Of a DNA stretch of 52,221 nucleotides, positions 1 to 8,811 are shown in pieces (within the stretch, counting starts at the first letter, position 1; every line of letters begins with the position of its first letter). The stretch spans positions 1 to 52,221 of the forward strand of contig JABMOS010000095.1 of assembly GCA_013203185.1 (NCBI GenBank), written 5' to 3'. The DNA is from Fidelibacterota bacterium. Lineage in GTDB: Bacteria > Fidelibacterota > UBA8477 > JABMPR01. A program made the translations under genes and the position numbers. The notes under the pieces are model-generated. The model worked only from the letters and a program-made list of their open reading frames with translations, did not search any database and was not told where the DNA came from.

Positions 1-9
1 ATTAAAATC

Positions 10-40
10 TCTGTGTCTTAGCGTTCTCTGCGAGAGGAAA
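10..40 (+). repeat. Intergenic direct repeat, copy 1
   Basis: This 31-base string, rich in CTGTG, GCG and CTCTGCGAGAGG, recurs exactly at 140-170. It lies in non-coding DNA upstream of rimO. Seen directly in the sequence; I infer that it belongs to a dispersed family of intergenic repeats built on CTCTGCG/CTTTGCG words. Confidence 0.85.
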
Positions 41-80
41 TAAAGTGTTTATGAAGTATTGCCTGTGGAGAAATTGATTA

Positions 81-120
81 TTTTCGCTGAGTCGCAAAGC
101 CGCAAAGCCGCAGAGCTTAA
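81..120 (-). repeat. Degenerate inverted member of the same repeat family
   Basis: Read on the minus strand, this stretch begins CTCTGCGGCTTTGCGG and aligns loosely with the two flanking direct copies, which share CTSTGYG, CTTWGCG and CTYTGCGA blocks. The three units therefore have the order forward, reverse, forward. It also carries an internal tandem GCAAAGCC-type duplication. The relationship is judged by eye and is imperfect. Confidence 0.5.
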
Positions 121-139
121 GAGCATTTTTAAATTAATT

Positions 140-170
140 TCTGTGTCTTAGCGTTCTCTGCGAGAGGAAA
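140..170 (+). repeat. Intergenic direct repeat, copy 2
   Basis: Exact second copy of the 31-base repeat at 10-40. It ends 24 bases before the rimO start codon, so it probably lies in or next to the rimO promoter or leader. Confidence 0.85.
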
Positions 171-194
171 CGAAATGACTAGGAAACATCCACC

Positions 195-1529
195 ATGAAT
201 AATATAAATAAAAAAGTCCACATCATCAGTCTTGGTTGCGTCAAGAATACAGTTGATAGCGAGATTATTGCAGGCGGATTGGAGTCTGCAGGTATCGATC
301 TGGTCGAAGAGGCTAAAGATGCCACTATCATCATCATAAACACTTGTGGGTTTATTGGTGATGCCAAGCAGGAATCCGTAGAAATTATACTGGAAGCTGC
401 CCAGTTCAAGACGGAAGGTAAACTTGAAGAACTTCTCGTAGCAGGCTGTCTATCAGCACGTTACAAGAAAGAACTCACCCGCGAAATGCCTGAAGTTGAC
501 AAGTTTTTCGTAACCGAAGATTTTAGAAATATATTTGAATATATCGCCTCCAAACCCCATCTGGCAGATGATCCTGATCATCGGAGAAAGCTGTTGACAC
601 CTCGTCATTATGCCTATCTCAAGATCAGTGAGGGTTGTGATAATGTCTGTAGTTTTTGCGCCATACCATTGATGCGGGGCAAGCAGCGGAGTCGCGACCC
701 GGAATCGCTTGTTAGCGAGGCACATTCGCTGGTTTCTCGCGGTGTGAAAGAAATGATAGTTATTGGTCAGGATACAACCACCTATGGTTGGGACCTGAGA
801 CCCAAGCGCTACCTCCATGATCTCCTGTCAGAATTGGACCAGGTTGAAGGTCTGGAATGGATTCGTTTACACTATGCACACCCTTCCCATTTTTCCAGGA
901 AGCTTATTCCAGTCTTTAAAAATGCCAGACGGTTACTGCCTTACCTGGATATTCCTGTTCAACATGCCTCTACAAATATGCTGACATCAATGAAGCGGGG
1001 ATTAGATGCTGATGGATTAAGAAGACTGTTGCTTGAGCTGCGACAGGAGATCCCACACCTTAAATTGAGAACCTCAGTCATCGTCGGCTTCCCTGGTGAA
1101 ACCGAAGAAGATTTTGAAACCCTCCTAAATTTCCTGGAGGAAATCCAGTTCGATCGCCTCGGTGTTTTCACCTATTCAGAAGAGGAAGACACCAGTGGTG
1201 CCGATCTTGAGGATGATGTTTCCCATGAAGTGAAGGTTGCACGTATGGATGCGGTGATGGATCTCCAGCATAGCATTTCATTCAATAAAAACCAGGAACT
1301 CATTGGACAGGAACTAGATATCATCATTGACGCTCCTGACCCTGATGTTGAAGGCCAAATGCTGGGTCGTTCCATCTGGGATGCACCTGATATTGACCAA
1401 CAAGTGTTCGTAACTGGTGTGTATGAGCCAGGTACTGTGGTAAAATTGAAGATTGAAGACGCTGGCGCCTATGAGCTATACGCATCTGCTCTAGACAGCA
1501 CCTTTATTCCACTGGGCACTATTAACTAA
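195..1529 (+). CDS. rimO: Ribosomal protein S12 methylthiotransferase RimO
   Basis: Radical-SAM enzyme that adds a methylthio group to the conserved aspartate of ribosomal protein S12 in the cytoplasm. The N-terminal UPF0004 domain has the family signature LGCVKNTVDSE and auxiliary-cluster cysteines at C15, C51 and C85. The radical-SAM CxxxCxxC motif is C148, C152 and C155 within SEGCDNVCSFC. A TRAM-like domain occupies about the last 70 residues. The length (444 aa) is normal for RimO, and the LGCxKNxVDSE motif separates it from the tRNA enzyme MiaB. The ATG at 195 has only a weak purine tract (AGGA) about 10 bases upstream. The gene follows the repeat cluster and precedes polA by 98 bases. 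All key residues are intact. Confidence 0.97.
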   Translation: MNNINKKVHIISLGCVKNTVDSEIIAGGLESAGIDLVEEAKDATIIIINTCGFIGDAKQESVEIILEAAQFKTEGKLEELLVAGCLSARYKKELTREMPEVDKFFVTEDFRNIFEYIASKPHLADDPDHRRKLLTPRHYAYLKISEGCDNVCSFCAIPLMRGKQRSRDPESLVSEAHSLVSRGVKEMIVIGQDTTTYGWDLRPKRYLHDLLSELDQVEGLEWIRLHYAHPSHFSRKLIPVFKNARRLLPYLDIPVQHASTNMLTSMKRGLDADGLRRLLLELRQEIPHLKLRTSVIVGFPGETEEDFETLLNFLEEIQFDRLGVFTYSEEEDTSGADLEDDVSHEVKVARMDAVMDLQHSISFNKNQELIGQELDIIIDAPDPDVEGQMLGRSIWDAPDIDQQVFVTGVYEPGTVVKLKIEDAGAYELYASALDSTFIPLGTIN

Positions 1530-1627
1530 ATCCGTAAATCGCATTCCGAATGTGATAATTCATGCTGGCATAAGTATGTGGAAATGCTTATATCTCAGCA
1601 ACTTTCAACACATAATCAGGAGACGAT

Positions 1628-4354
1628 TTGACCGATAAAAAATCCAAAGTAATATATTTAATCGATGGTTCGGCCCTGGTCTATAGATCACATTTTGCAT
1701 TTATCAGGAACCCATTGATCAACTCCAAGGGGCAGTTGGTGAGTGCCATATTTGGTTTCATGAATGCCATGCTGAGACTTATGACTCGCGAGAATCCAGA
1801 ATATTTGGCTGTGGTTATGGATACCAAAGAGAAGACCTTTCGACACAAACAATATCCGGATTACAAGGCCACCCGTGAAAAGATGCCTGACGAGCTGGCA
1901 GCCCAATTGCCTGTCATAGATGATATTGTCACCAAACTCAATATACCTTATTTGAAACGTGAAGGTTTTGAAGCAGATGATATAATAGGAACTCTCTCGA
2001 AACTTGCGGCTGAGCAGGGCTTTGATGTGAGGGTCCTATCAGGTGATAAAGACTTTGCCCAACTGGTTAATGACCAGGTGCACGTGGTTAACCCCAAGGA
2101 CAACAAGTCCTGGACTCCAGCATATGTTGAAGAAAAATGGGGCGTACCGCCAGAAAAGATCATCGATTTGCTGGGACTCATGGGAGATGCCTCTGATAAT
2201 GTGCCTGGTGTGCCTGGTGTCGGTCCTAAAACTGCTGTGAAGCTGATTCAGGAGCATGGGACCATGCTCGAGCTATACGAAAAGTTGGATGATGTGAAAA
2301 ATCCAAAATTGAAGCTCAAGCTGGAAGAGAATAGAGAAAAGGCAATGTTGTCTCGTGAATTGGTCACCATTAAAACCGATATGGATGATATGCCCAGTTG
2401 GGAAGAAATTCGCATTGAATCCATGGATATAGATGCTGCTCGGAGTGTTTTTCAGGAATTTGAACTCTTTAACCTCATGAAGCCCCTGGATGAGGTTCGT
2501 GCCCTTTATTCAACAGGTGATGTGCCTGCTCGGGAGGAAAGATCTCGGACTTATACTGTGGTTAAACACATCCCTGAACTGATAGAACTTGTGGAAACCC
2601 TGAAGACCAAGGAAATGGTCGCCTTCGATTTGGAAACTACCAGTCTGGATGTGCTCACTACAGAGATTGTTGGACTATCTTTTGCCTGGGAGGCCAATAG
2701 TGCAGTCTACATAGCTGTGAAATATCCCAATCCACCAGATGGATGCTTTACTGCAGAGGATATCCATATTGTATTGAGGGAGCTTAAGCCTTTCTGGGAT
2801 TCTGAGACCATCAAAAAAACGGGTCACAATCTCAAATTCGATTTATCCGTCCTGAAAAGTTATGGGATTGAGGTAGCCGGGGTTGGTTTTGATTCACAAA
2901 TCGCTGGGTACCTAGTGAATCCAGGTGGACGTGGCTATGGGATGAATGACCTCAGTGTCCAGTATTTGGGCATTGATCCCATCCATATCGAAGCATTAAT
3001 AGGCAAGGGTAAAGATCAAATTACCATGGATTTGGTTAGTCTGGATGTCATCAGTGAATATGCAGCTGAAGATGCAGACATCTCCTACCAACTCTATGAC
3101 ATTCTCGCTGAAAAAATTGAGACGGATAATCTTAGTTCAGTTCTCAACGACATAGATCTACCCCTAATCCCAGTCCTCATGGATATGGAGCGTGAAGGGA
3201 CTTTTGTTGATGCCAAAATCTTGAATGATATGTCAGAAAGTCTGGGACTGGAGCTGGTTAGACTTGAGAAGGCAATATTCGAAGAAGCCGGGGAAGAGTT
3301 TAATGTGGCATCTCCCCGCCAGGTAGCTGAGATTCTTTTTGAGAAAAAGGGAATCAAGCCCATCCGCAAGACCAAAACTGGGTACTCCACTGATGTGAAT
3401 GTCCTCCAAATACTAGCCAAGGAACATGCCATCCCACGCTACATGCTGGATTATAGGCAAGTTGCCAAACTAAAATCCACTTATACTGACACATTACCTT
3501 TGCTGATTCATGAGAAAACAGGTAGAATTCATTCCAATTTTAACCAGACTATTGCTGCCACAGGCCGCTTGAGTTCCACCAATCCTAATTTCCAGAACAT
3601 ACCAGTTCGCACTGAATTGGGCAGGGATATCCGTAAGGCTTTTAAAGCTCAGTCCCAGGGTTGGAAAATTCTAGCAGCTGATTATTCACAAATAGAACTC
3701 AGGCTAATGGCCCAGTACTCAAAGGATGAACGTCTCATTGAAGCCTTTAAAAATGGTGAAGACATCCATACTGCCACAGCCGCCCATGTCTTTGGTACAG
3801 ACCTTTTTGGGGTGTCAGCTGATCAACGTCGCCGCGCCAAGGTTGTGAATTTTGGGATCATGTATGGTGCGGGTCCGTTTAGAATGTCCAATGAGCTGGA
3901 AATTAGCAGGGGAGAAGCTGCTGAATTGATCAGTGATTACTTTAACACCTATCCTGGCATTCGAAATTATCTGGATGAAACCATCGAGTTCGCCCGTGAG
4001 AATAAATTTGTTCAGACTCTCTTCGGCAGAAAGCGACCCGTCCCTGATATTGATGCTTCAAATCGTATGAGTAGGGAGGGAGCAGAACGAATCGCTACCA
4101 ATATGCCTATCCAGGGAACTGCAGCTGACATCATCAAATTGGCTATGATTCAGGTGCACAAGCGACTTAAGGCTGAGGGATTGAAGAGCAAGATGATCCT
4201 CCAGGTTCATGATGAACTGGTATTTGAAGTTCCAGAGGATGAAATTGAAGCGCTTACCCCCCTGGTTAAAGAGACCATGGAGCATACTGTTGACCTGGAC
4301 ATTCCCCTCACCGTTGATATTGGGATAGGGGACAATTGGTTGGAAGCACATTAG
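1628..4354 (+). CDS. polA: DNA polymerase I
   Basis: Three-domain DNA polymerase I (908 aa) for Okazaki-fragment maturation and repair. The N-terminal 5'-3' nuclease occupies about residues 1-290. The 3'-5' proofreading domain appears active, with D334/E336 in FDLETTSLD, D405 in GHNLKFD and Y478/D482 in YAAED. The polymerase domain has motif A (DYSQIELR, D685), motif B (RRRAKVVNFGIMYG, with the Phe typical of E. coli Pol I) and motif C (QVHDELVFE, H861/D862/E863). The start is TTG, supported by AGGAGA four bases upstream; no ATG fits better, because the nuclease fold begins at once (VIYLIDGSALVYRSHFAF). It is probably a stand-alone housekeeping gene. I saw no convincing promoter in the 98-base gap before it. 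Confidence 0.98.
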   Translation: MTDKKSKVIYLIDGSALVYRSHFAFIRNPLINSKGQLVSAIFGFMNAMLRLMTRENPEYLAVVMDTKEKTFRHKQYPDYKATREKMPDELAAQLPVIDDIVTKLNIPYLKREGFEADDIIGTLSKLAAEQGFDVRVLSGDKDFAQLVNDQVHVVNPKDNKSWTPAYVEEKWGVPPEKIIDLLGLMGDASDNVPGVPGVGPKTAVKLIQEHGTMLELYEKLDDVKNPKLKLKLEENREKAMLSRELVTIKTDMDDMPSWEEIRIESMDIDAARSVFQEFELFNLMKPLDEVRALYSTGDVPAREERSRTYTVVKHIPELIELVETLKTKEMVAFDLETTSLDVLTTEIVGLSFAWEANSAVYIAVKYPNPPDGCFTAEDIHIVLRELKPFWDSETIKKTGHNLKFDLSVLKSYGIEVAGVGFDSQIAGYLVNPGGRGYGMNDLSVQYLGIDPIHIEALIGKGKDQITMDLVSLDVISEYAAEDADISYQLYDILAEKIETDNLSSVLNDIDLPLIPVLMDMEREGTFVDAKILNDMSESLGLELVRLEKAIFEEAGEEFNVASPRQVAEILFEKKGIKPIRKTKTGYSTDVNVLQILAKEHAIPRYMLDYRQVAKLKSTYTDTLPLLIHEKTGRIHSNFNQTIAATGRLSSTNPNFQNIPVRTELGRDIRKAFKAQSQGWKILAADYSQIELRLMAQYSKDERLIEAFKNGEDIHTATAAHVFGTDLFGVSADQRRRAKVVNFGIMYGAGPFRMSNELEISRGEAAELISDYFNTYPGIRNYLDETIEFARENKFVQTLFGRKRPVPDIDASNRMSREGAERIATNMPIQGTAADIIKLAMIQVHKRLKAEGLKSKMILQVHDELVFEVPEDEIEALTPLVKETMEHTVDLDIPLTVDIGIGDNWLEAH

Positions 4355-4387
4355 ATCTTATCTGAAACAATTACCCATAAAGCCCCA

Positions 4388-4423
4388 ATTAACTAGTTAA
4401 TAAATATTCCGAATTAACTAACT
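4388..4423. promoter_or_regulatory. Inverted-repeat cluster, candidate operator upstream of the class I cluster
   Basis: The 262-base gap between polA and the PorV-like gene contains a perfect 14-base palindrome, ATTAACTAGTTAAT (4388-4401). A second half-site, TTAACTAACT, follows at 4414-4423. The same half-site sequence occurs as an inverted repeat before the receptor gene at 29004. I could not find a convincing -35/-10 pair in this gap. A regulatory role is inference; AT-rich palindromes also arise by chance. Confidence 0.35.
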
Positions 4424-4616
4424 CGCATTATATTTTGGGCACATGTTATTTGTTTAATCAATTTGGTGATTCATTAAGTGGTCCTGAACCAGGATTGTTT
4501 AATTGAAATATGTTGCACGCTGCTGCTTCGGTCTAGATGTCTGGATCTTGTTTTCAGGGGGCAATAATTTAGTAGAAATGATTTATATGAGACATTCTGT
4601 TGATGGAGGATCTGTC

Positions 4617-5624
4617 ATGAAGAGGTTGACCATAATCACTCTTGCTGTATGCTTGCTGGTACAGGTTGGTTTTGCTCAGAGCAAGTTGGGTCAAACAGGG
4701 GCACAGTTCTTAAGTGTGGGTTCAGATGCCTGGGCAGGCGGTATGGCTGGAGCCATGACCGTTGTAGAAATGGCTAGTGCATCTCTTTTGTTTAATCCAG
4801 CAGGTATGGCGCGCATGGATTCTCGCATAAGTGTTACCGCCAGCCAGAATCAGTGGATCGCTGATATTAACCACAATCTTTTTACTGTGGCCATTCGGCC
4901 AGCAGATGGCAAATATGGAGTTCTGGGTGCCTCCTTGATCTCAGTTGATTATGGCGAGCTGCAGGGGACCATGGTTTGGGACAATGCGAAAGGTTATATA
5001 GATACTGAGTTGCTCACGCCTTCGTCCTATGCATTAGGTGTAGGATATGCAGCTGTTCTCAATGATAAATTCTCAGTAGGTGGTCAGTTAAAATATATTG
5101 GTCTGGATTATAGTCGCAGTGTCTACCCTGATATTAACGAGAATGCTGACACGGTGAAGAGCCACATTGCCTATGCCAGTGCTTTTGACTTTGGGACCCT
5201 GTTCAGGACGGGCTGGCACAGTCTGGCATTTGGTATGTCCATGCGAAACTTTTCCAATGAAGTAAGGTTTGAGAAAGAGGCTTTTCAGCTACCCCTCACT
5301 TTTAGTATCGGTATTGGTATGGATGTTTTTGATCTGGTCCGCCAGCGTATGGGAAATCAGCAACTTATGGTCACCCTGGATGCTCAACATTATCGATCTA
5401 GCCCGGAACAGATTCTTATGGGCATCGAGTATAGGCCATTGTCCGCTCTGGCATTAAGGGCTGGCTTATATACCAGCGAGGATGAGAATTCAGGGTCATT
5501 TGATGAAAATGATCTCAGTTTCGGTTTCGGTATCAATCAATTCGGTCTGGCATTGGATTATGCCTATACACCCATGGGTGTGTGGAATGAGGTTCATCGC
5601 ATTTCTGCACGGTTCTCATTCTAA
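4617..5624 (+). CDS. PorV/UPF0164-family outer-membrane beta-barrel protein (class I)
   Basis: Predicted 335-aa outer-membrane protein with a signal peptide (MKRLTIITLAVCLLVQVGFAQ). It has the family pattern: TGAQFLSVGSDAWAGGMAGA, then LLFNPAGMARM, then a series of amphipathic strands ending in ARFSF. PorV-type proteins of the T9SS shuttle cargo from the SprA translocon to the attachment complex; whether this paralogue does so is inference. The ORF track starts at a TTG at 4503, but the ATG at 4617 has a strong GGAGGA six bases away and begins directly with the signal peptide. It is most similar to the 17214 protein (shared WIADINH and LQGTMVW / MQGTMVW). It is the first gene of the class I cluster, 17 bases before the receptor. 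Confidence 0.8.
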   Translation: MKRLTIITLAVCLLVQVGFAQSKLGQTGAQFLSVGSDAWAGGMAGAMTVVEMASASLLFNPAGMARMDSRISVTASQNQWIADINHNLFTVAIRPADGKYGVLGASLISVDYGELQGTMVWDNAKGYIDTELLTPSSYALGVGYAAVLNDKFSVGGQLKYIGLDYSRSVYPDINENADTVKSHIAYASAFDFGTLFRTGWHSLAFGMSMRNFSNEVRFEKEAFQLPLTFSIGIGMDVFDLVRQRMGNQQLMVTLDAQHYRSSPEQILMGIEYRPLSALALRAGLYTSEDENSGSFDENDLSFGFGINQFGLALDYAYTPMGVWNEVHRISARFSF

Positions 5625-5641
5625 GGCTGGGGGAGAATATC

Positions 5642-8600
5642 ATGATGACATTAAGAAAAATCTGGACCCTGATCGTATTGGCAATTTCGCTTTCAATCGT
5701 GTTTGCCGGTCAAACTGGAAAAATCTCAGGAAAGATCATTGATGCTGAAACGGATGAGGCTTTGCCAGGAGTCAATATAATCATTAATGAATTGGGTGTT
5801 GGCGCTTCTTCAAGTATCGATGGCTCCTATTTTATCATTAATATAAAACCTGGAATCTATACCGTTCGCTTTTCCATGATTGGTTATGCTCCAGTCACCA
5901 CCGAAAACGTTCTGGTGGCAATGGATCAAACCACTCAAATCGATCTTTCTATGACGACTGAGAATCTCACCATGGATGAAATTCGCGTTGTTGCCACAAG
6001 ACCTGCTGTTGTGAAGGATTTATCTGGATCACAATTATATGTGAACAAGGCCACTATCGAAGCTATGCCTGTGGATAATATTAGCAGTGTGGTTGGCCTT
6101 CAGGCAGGTGTTGAAGGGGTTTCTATCAGAGGAAGTGGAAGTTCACAAACCGCCTTCATCGTAGATGGATTTCAAATGAATGATGGCCGTTCAAACAGCC
6201 CTAATGTGACACTTTCACTAAGTTCAGTCAAGGAAATACAAGTCCAGGCAGGTGGTTTCAATGCTGAATATGGGAATGTCAGATCCGGTGTCATCAATGT
6301 TGTTACTGCAGAAGGATCTCCTGATAAATATTCAGGTACACTCACCTATTACTACCAGCCAGCAGCGCCCAAAAATTATGGCATTTCGCCCTATGATCGT
6401 GATTCCTATTTTCTGAGACCTTATCTCGATGACGCCGTTGCCTGGAAGGGTACCAAGGGTGAAACCTTTGTGGATGAGAATGGCAACCATGAATGGGATT
6501 CAGGTGAGTCGTTTGAGGACTTCAATGGCGATGGCACCTGGACGGGATGGAGCCTCAGTGAACAGGATCAATATACATTTTTCGAAGGGTGGAATGCCAT
6601 TTCACTGAGATCGCTTGAGAATGATGATCCATCAGATGATTTAACCCCTATGGAAGCACAGAGAGAATTTGTCTGGAAGCATCGGAGAACTGGATTTTTA
6701 ACAGATCCGGACCACACACTTGATTTTGGTTTTGGGGGACCTGTACCTGGTTTCAAGAATGGTAGCAAATTAAGGTTTTATCTTAGTCATCGCAGCTCCA
6801 ACACTGCATTTGTGGTTCCACTCTCAAGGGATAATTATGCAGCCAGCACAACGCGATTAAAGGTAAATTCTGATATCAACAATCAGATGAAATTAACGCT
6901 TTCTCTTCAGTATTCTGTTGATGAATCTGTCAGTCCCTACTCATGGACCACAACGCCTACAGGATCCGTTCTAAGTGGGGTCTGGGAGGTTGCGAATCTA
7001 GTATCTGGTGGCAGCGATGTGCTTTTTATGCCTGACTACTATAGTCCTTCCGACCTGTATAAGACAAATATTGGCCTCAAGTTTAACCACATGGTCAATC
7101 AGAATAGCTTTTACGATGTGGTCTATCAGTATTTACATAGTAAGTACTGGACATTCGAAACTGAATTACGAGATACTTCCCTTACAGAGATATCGACTGG
7201 AATTTGGCGCGATGAAGCACCTTTCGGTTATAATGCTGGGGAATGGATGAATCTGGGAAGAGATAGCAGTATCATTCAGACACATTCATTGAAAGTGGAC
7301 TATACCAACCAGGTCAATACAACGAACCAGCTTAAAACAGGCGTCATTATTAAATACACGGATCTGAACATTCGCTCATTCACGGAGAGTGACAAGGACA
7401 CCTGGTCAAGGACACAGGTCTACGATAGGGGACCATTCAGTATCGCAGCTTATGTTCAGGATAAACTGGAATACGAGGGCTTTATTGCCAATGTGGGTCT
7501 ACGCGCTGAATACAACGATCCCAATGCTCCAGTTTATGCAATCAGCGATTATGCTCAGCAGTATGCAGCAGGATTTGGTCAAGATATTGAAGATGATGCC
7601 CCAACTGAAGCTTCCAAAGCCTTCTGGACATTGAGTCCCAGATTGGGTGTTTCTCACCCCATTACAAACAAATCAAAATTGTATTTCAATTATGGCCATT
7701 TTCATTCTACGCCTAGTTCAACCTATCGCTATCGTCTCCAGCGAGAATTTAATGGTCAAGTCACCTCCATTGGAAACCCCAATCTTGAATTGGAGCGGAC
7801 CATCGCCTATGAGTTGGGGTATTCACACAGTATTTTTGAAGATTACCTCATAAATATAGCGACATATTACAAAGATGTATCTAATCAGAGTAGTTGGGTA
7901 CGTTACACCAGTTTTTATGGTCAGACCAACTACCTCAGGGCCGAAAATGATAATTATGAAGATATACGTGGCATTGAACTGACCCTTGAAAAGATCAGGG
8001 GTGATTGGTTTAGCGGGTTTATCAATTACACATACATCGCACAGTCATCCGGGTATTTTGGATCACAAGTCTATCATGAAGATCCAGGTCGTCAATTTGA
8101 ACTGGATAAGGAAAATCCACAGGATAGCCGAAGTATACCAAGACCCTATGCTCGTATGAATCTCGCTTTTCATACCCCAGGTAATTTTGGACCGAAAATC
8201 GCAGGTTTCTACCCCCTGAAGAATTGGAATATGAGTGTGCTGGGAAGTTATAAGGCAGGTTCTTCAACAGAGATTGAAGTCGAAGGCAAATCGGAGCGAT
8301 TTTACCTCTCCTGGGTTGATTACTATAATTTCAATGCAAAACTATCCAGAGTTTTCGAATCGGAGATGGGAGATGTTGAGTTTTTCATGGATATCAGCAA
8401 TCTCCTGGATACGAAGCGGTTAAGCTCAACTGGATTCTCAGATTCTCGAGATAGTCGAGACTATTACAATTCATTAAGACTTCCCTGGGAGGAAGGCACT
8501 AACAAGGGCAATGATCTCAGGGGTGAATATCGCGAATGGGATGTTGAATATAGGGAGTTTGTGACTGTTGAAGCTCTCACCGATATGCAGGGTACTCCAG

Positions 8601-8800
8601 CCTCTCATCAGATCTATTGGGAAAGCTCATCAGATACCTACTTTGAGTGGGATGATGATACCAATGATTGGTCCACAATGAGTCAGTCGACCATTGACAT
8701 GCTTGTTGAGGATAAAGCCTACATCGATATGCCCAATATCCGCTCTATGACTTTTTTAACGCCCCGCCAGATCACACTTGGCATAAGAATCAAGTTTTGA
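5642..8800 (+). CDS. TonB-dependent receptor with N-terminal CarboxypepD-reg domain (class I, copy 1)
   Basis: Outer-membrane active-transport receptor of 1,052 aa. After the signal peptide (residues 1-22) comes a CarboxypepD-regulatory-like beta-sandwich (about 24-105: TGKISGKIIDAETDEALPGV). A plug domain follows (about 110-220, with GFNAEYGNVRSGVINVVT), then a 22-strand barrel ending in LGIRIKF. Two short Asp/Gly-rich calcium-binding-like loops lie near residues 273-303 (DENGNHEWDSGE, DFNGDG). About 90 residues before the last strand form a long loop (about 938-1030) that is shared with the 11094 receptor but absent from class II. Start: ATG at 5642 behind GGGGGAGA; the ATG at 5645 is an alternative. 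The substrate is unknown. No susD-like gene follows; the next gene encodes a secreted FnIII protein. Confidence 0.9.
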   Translation: MMTLRKIWTLIVLAISLSIVFAGQTGKISGKIIDAETDEALPGVNIIINELGVGASSSIDGSYFIINIKPGIYTVRFSMIGYAPVTTENVLVAMDQTTQIDLSMTTENLTMDEIRVVATRPAVVKDLSGSQLYVNKATIEAMPVDNISSVVGLQAGVEGVSIRGSGSSQTAFIVDGFQMNDGRSNSPNVTLSLSSVKEIQVQAGGFNAEYGNVRSGVINVVTAEGSPDKYSGTLTYYYQPAAPKNYGISPYDRDSYFLRPYLDDAVAWKGTKGETFVDENGNHEWDSGESFEDFNGDGTWTGWSLSEQDQYTFFEGWNAISLRSLENDDPSDDLTPMEAQREFVWKHRRTGFLTDPDHTLDFGFGGPVPGFKNGSKLRFYLSHRSSNTAFVVPLSRDNYAASTTRLKVNSDINNQMKLTLSLQYSVDESVSPYSWTTTPTGSVLSGVWEVANLVSGGSDVLFMPDYYSPSDLYKTNIGLKFNHMVNQNSFYDVVYQYLHSKYWTFETELRDTSLTEISTGIWRDEAPFGYNAGEWMNLGRDSSIIQTHSLKVDYTNQVNTTNQLKTGVIIKYTDLNIRSFTESDKDTWSRTQVYDRGPFSIAAYVQDKLEYEGFIANVGLRAEYNDPNAPVYAISDYAQQYAAGFGQDIEDDAPTEASKAFWTLSPRLGVSHPITNKSKLYFNYGHFHSTPSSTYRYRLQREFNGQVTSIGNPNLELERTIAYELGYSHSIFEDYLINIATYYKDVSNQSSWVRYTSFYGQTNYLRAENDNYEDIRGIELTLEKIRGDWFSGFINYTYIAQSSGYFGSQVYHEDPGRQFELDKENPQDSRSIPRPYARMNLAFHTPGNFGPKIAGFYPLKNWNMSVLGSYKAGSSTEIEVEGKSERFYLSWVDYYNFNAKLSRVFESEMGDVEFFMDISNLLDTKRLSSTGFSDSRDSRDYYNSLRLPWEEGTNKGNDLRGEYREWDVEYREFVTVEALTDMQGTPASHQIYWESSSDTYFEWDDDTNDWSTMSQSTIDMLVEDKAYIDMPNIRSMTFLTPRQITLGIRIKF

Positions 8801-8811
8801 GGATCTGAATC

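Noticed and set aside
10-170. Possible CRISPR array
   Set aside because: Only two exact copies with a third degenerate inverted unit, irregular spacing and no cas genes.
453-818. 121-codon minus-strand ORF
   Set aside because: Antisense shadow of rimO, whose catalytic cysteines and motifs fix the true frame.
4503-4616. N-terminal extension of the first PorV-like gene
   Set aside because: It starts with TTG without a ribosome site and would bury the signal peptide; the ATG at 4617 has GGAGGA at ideal spacing.
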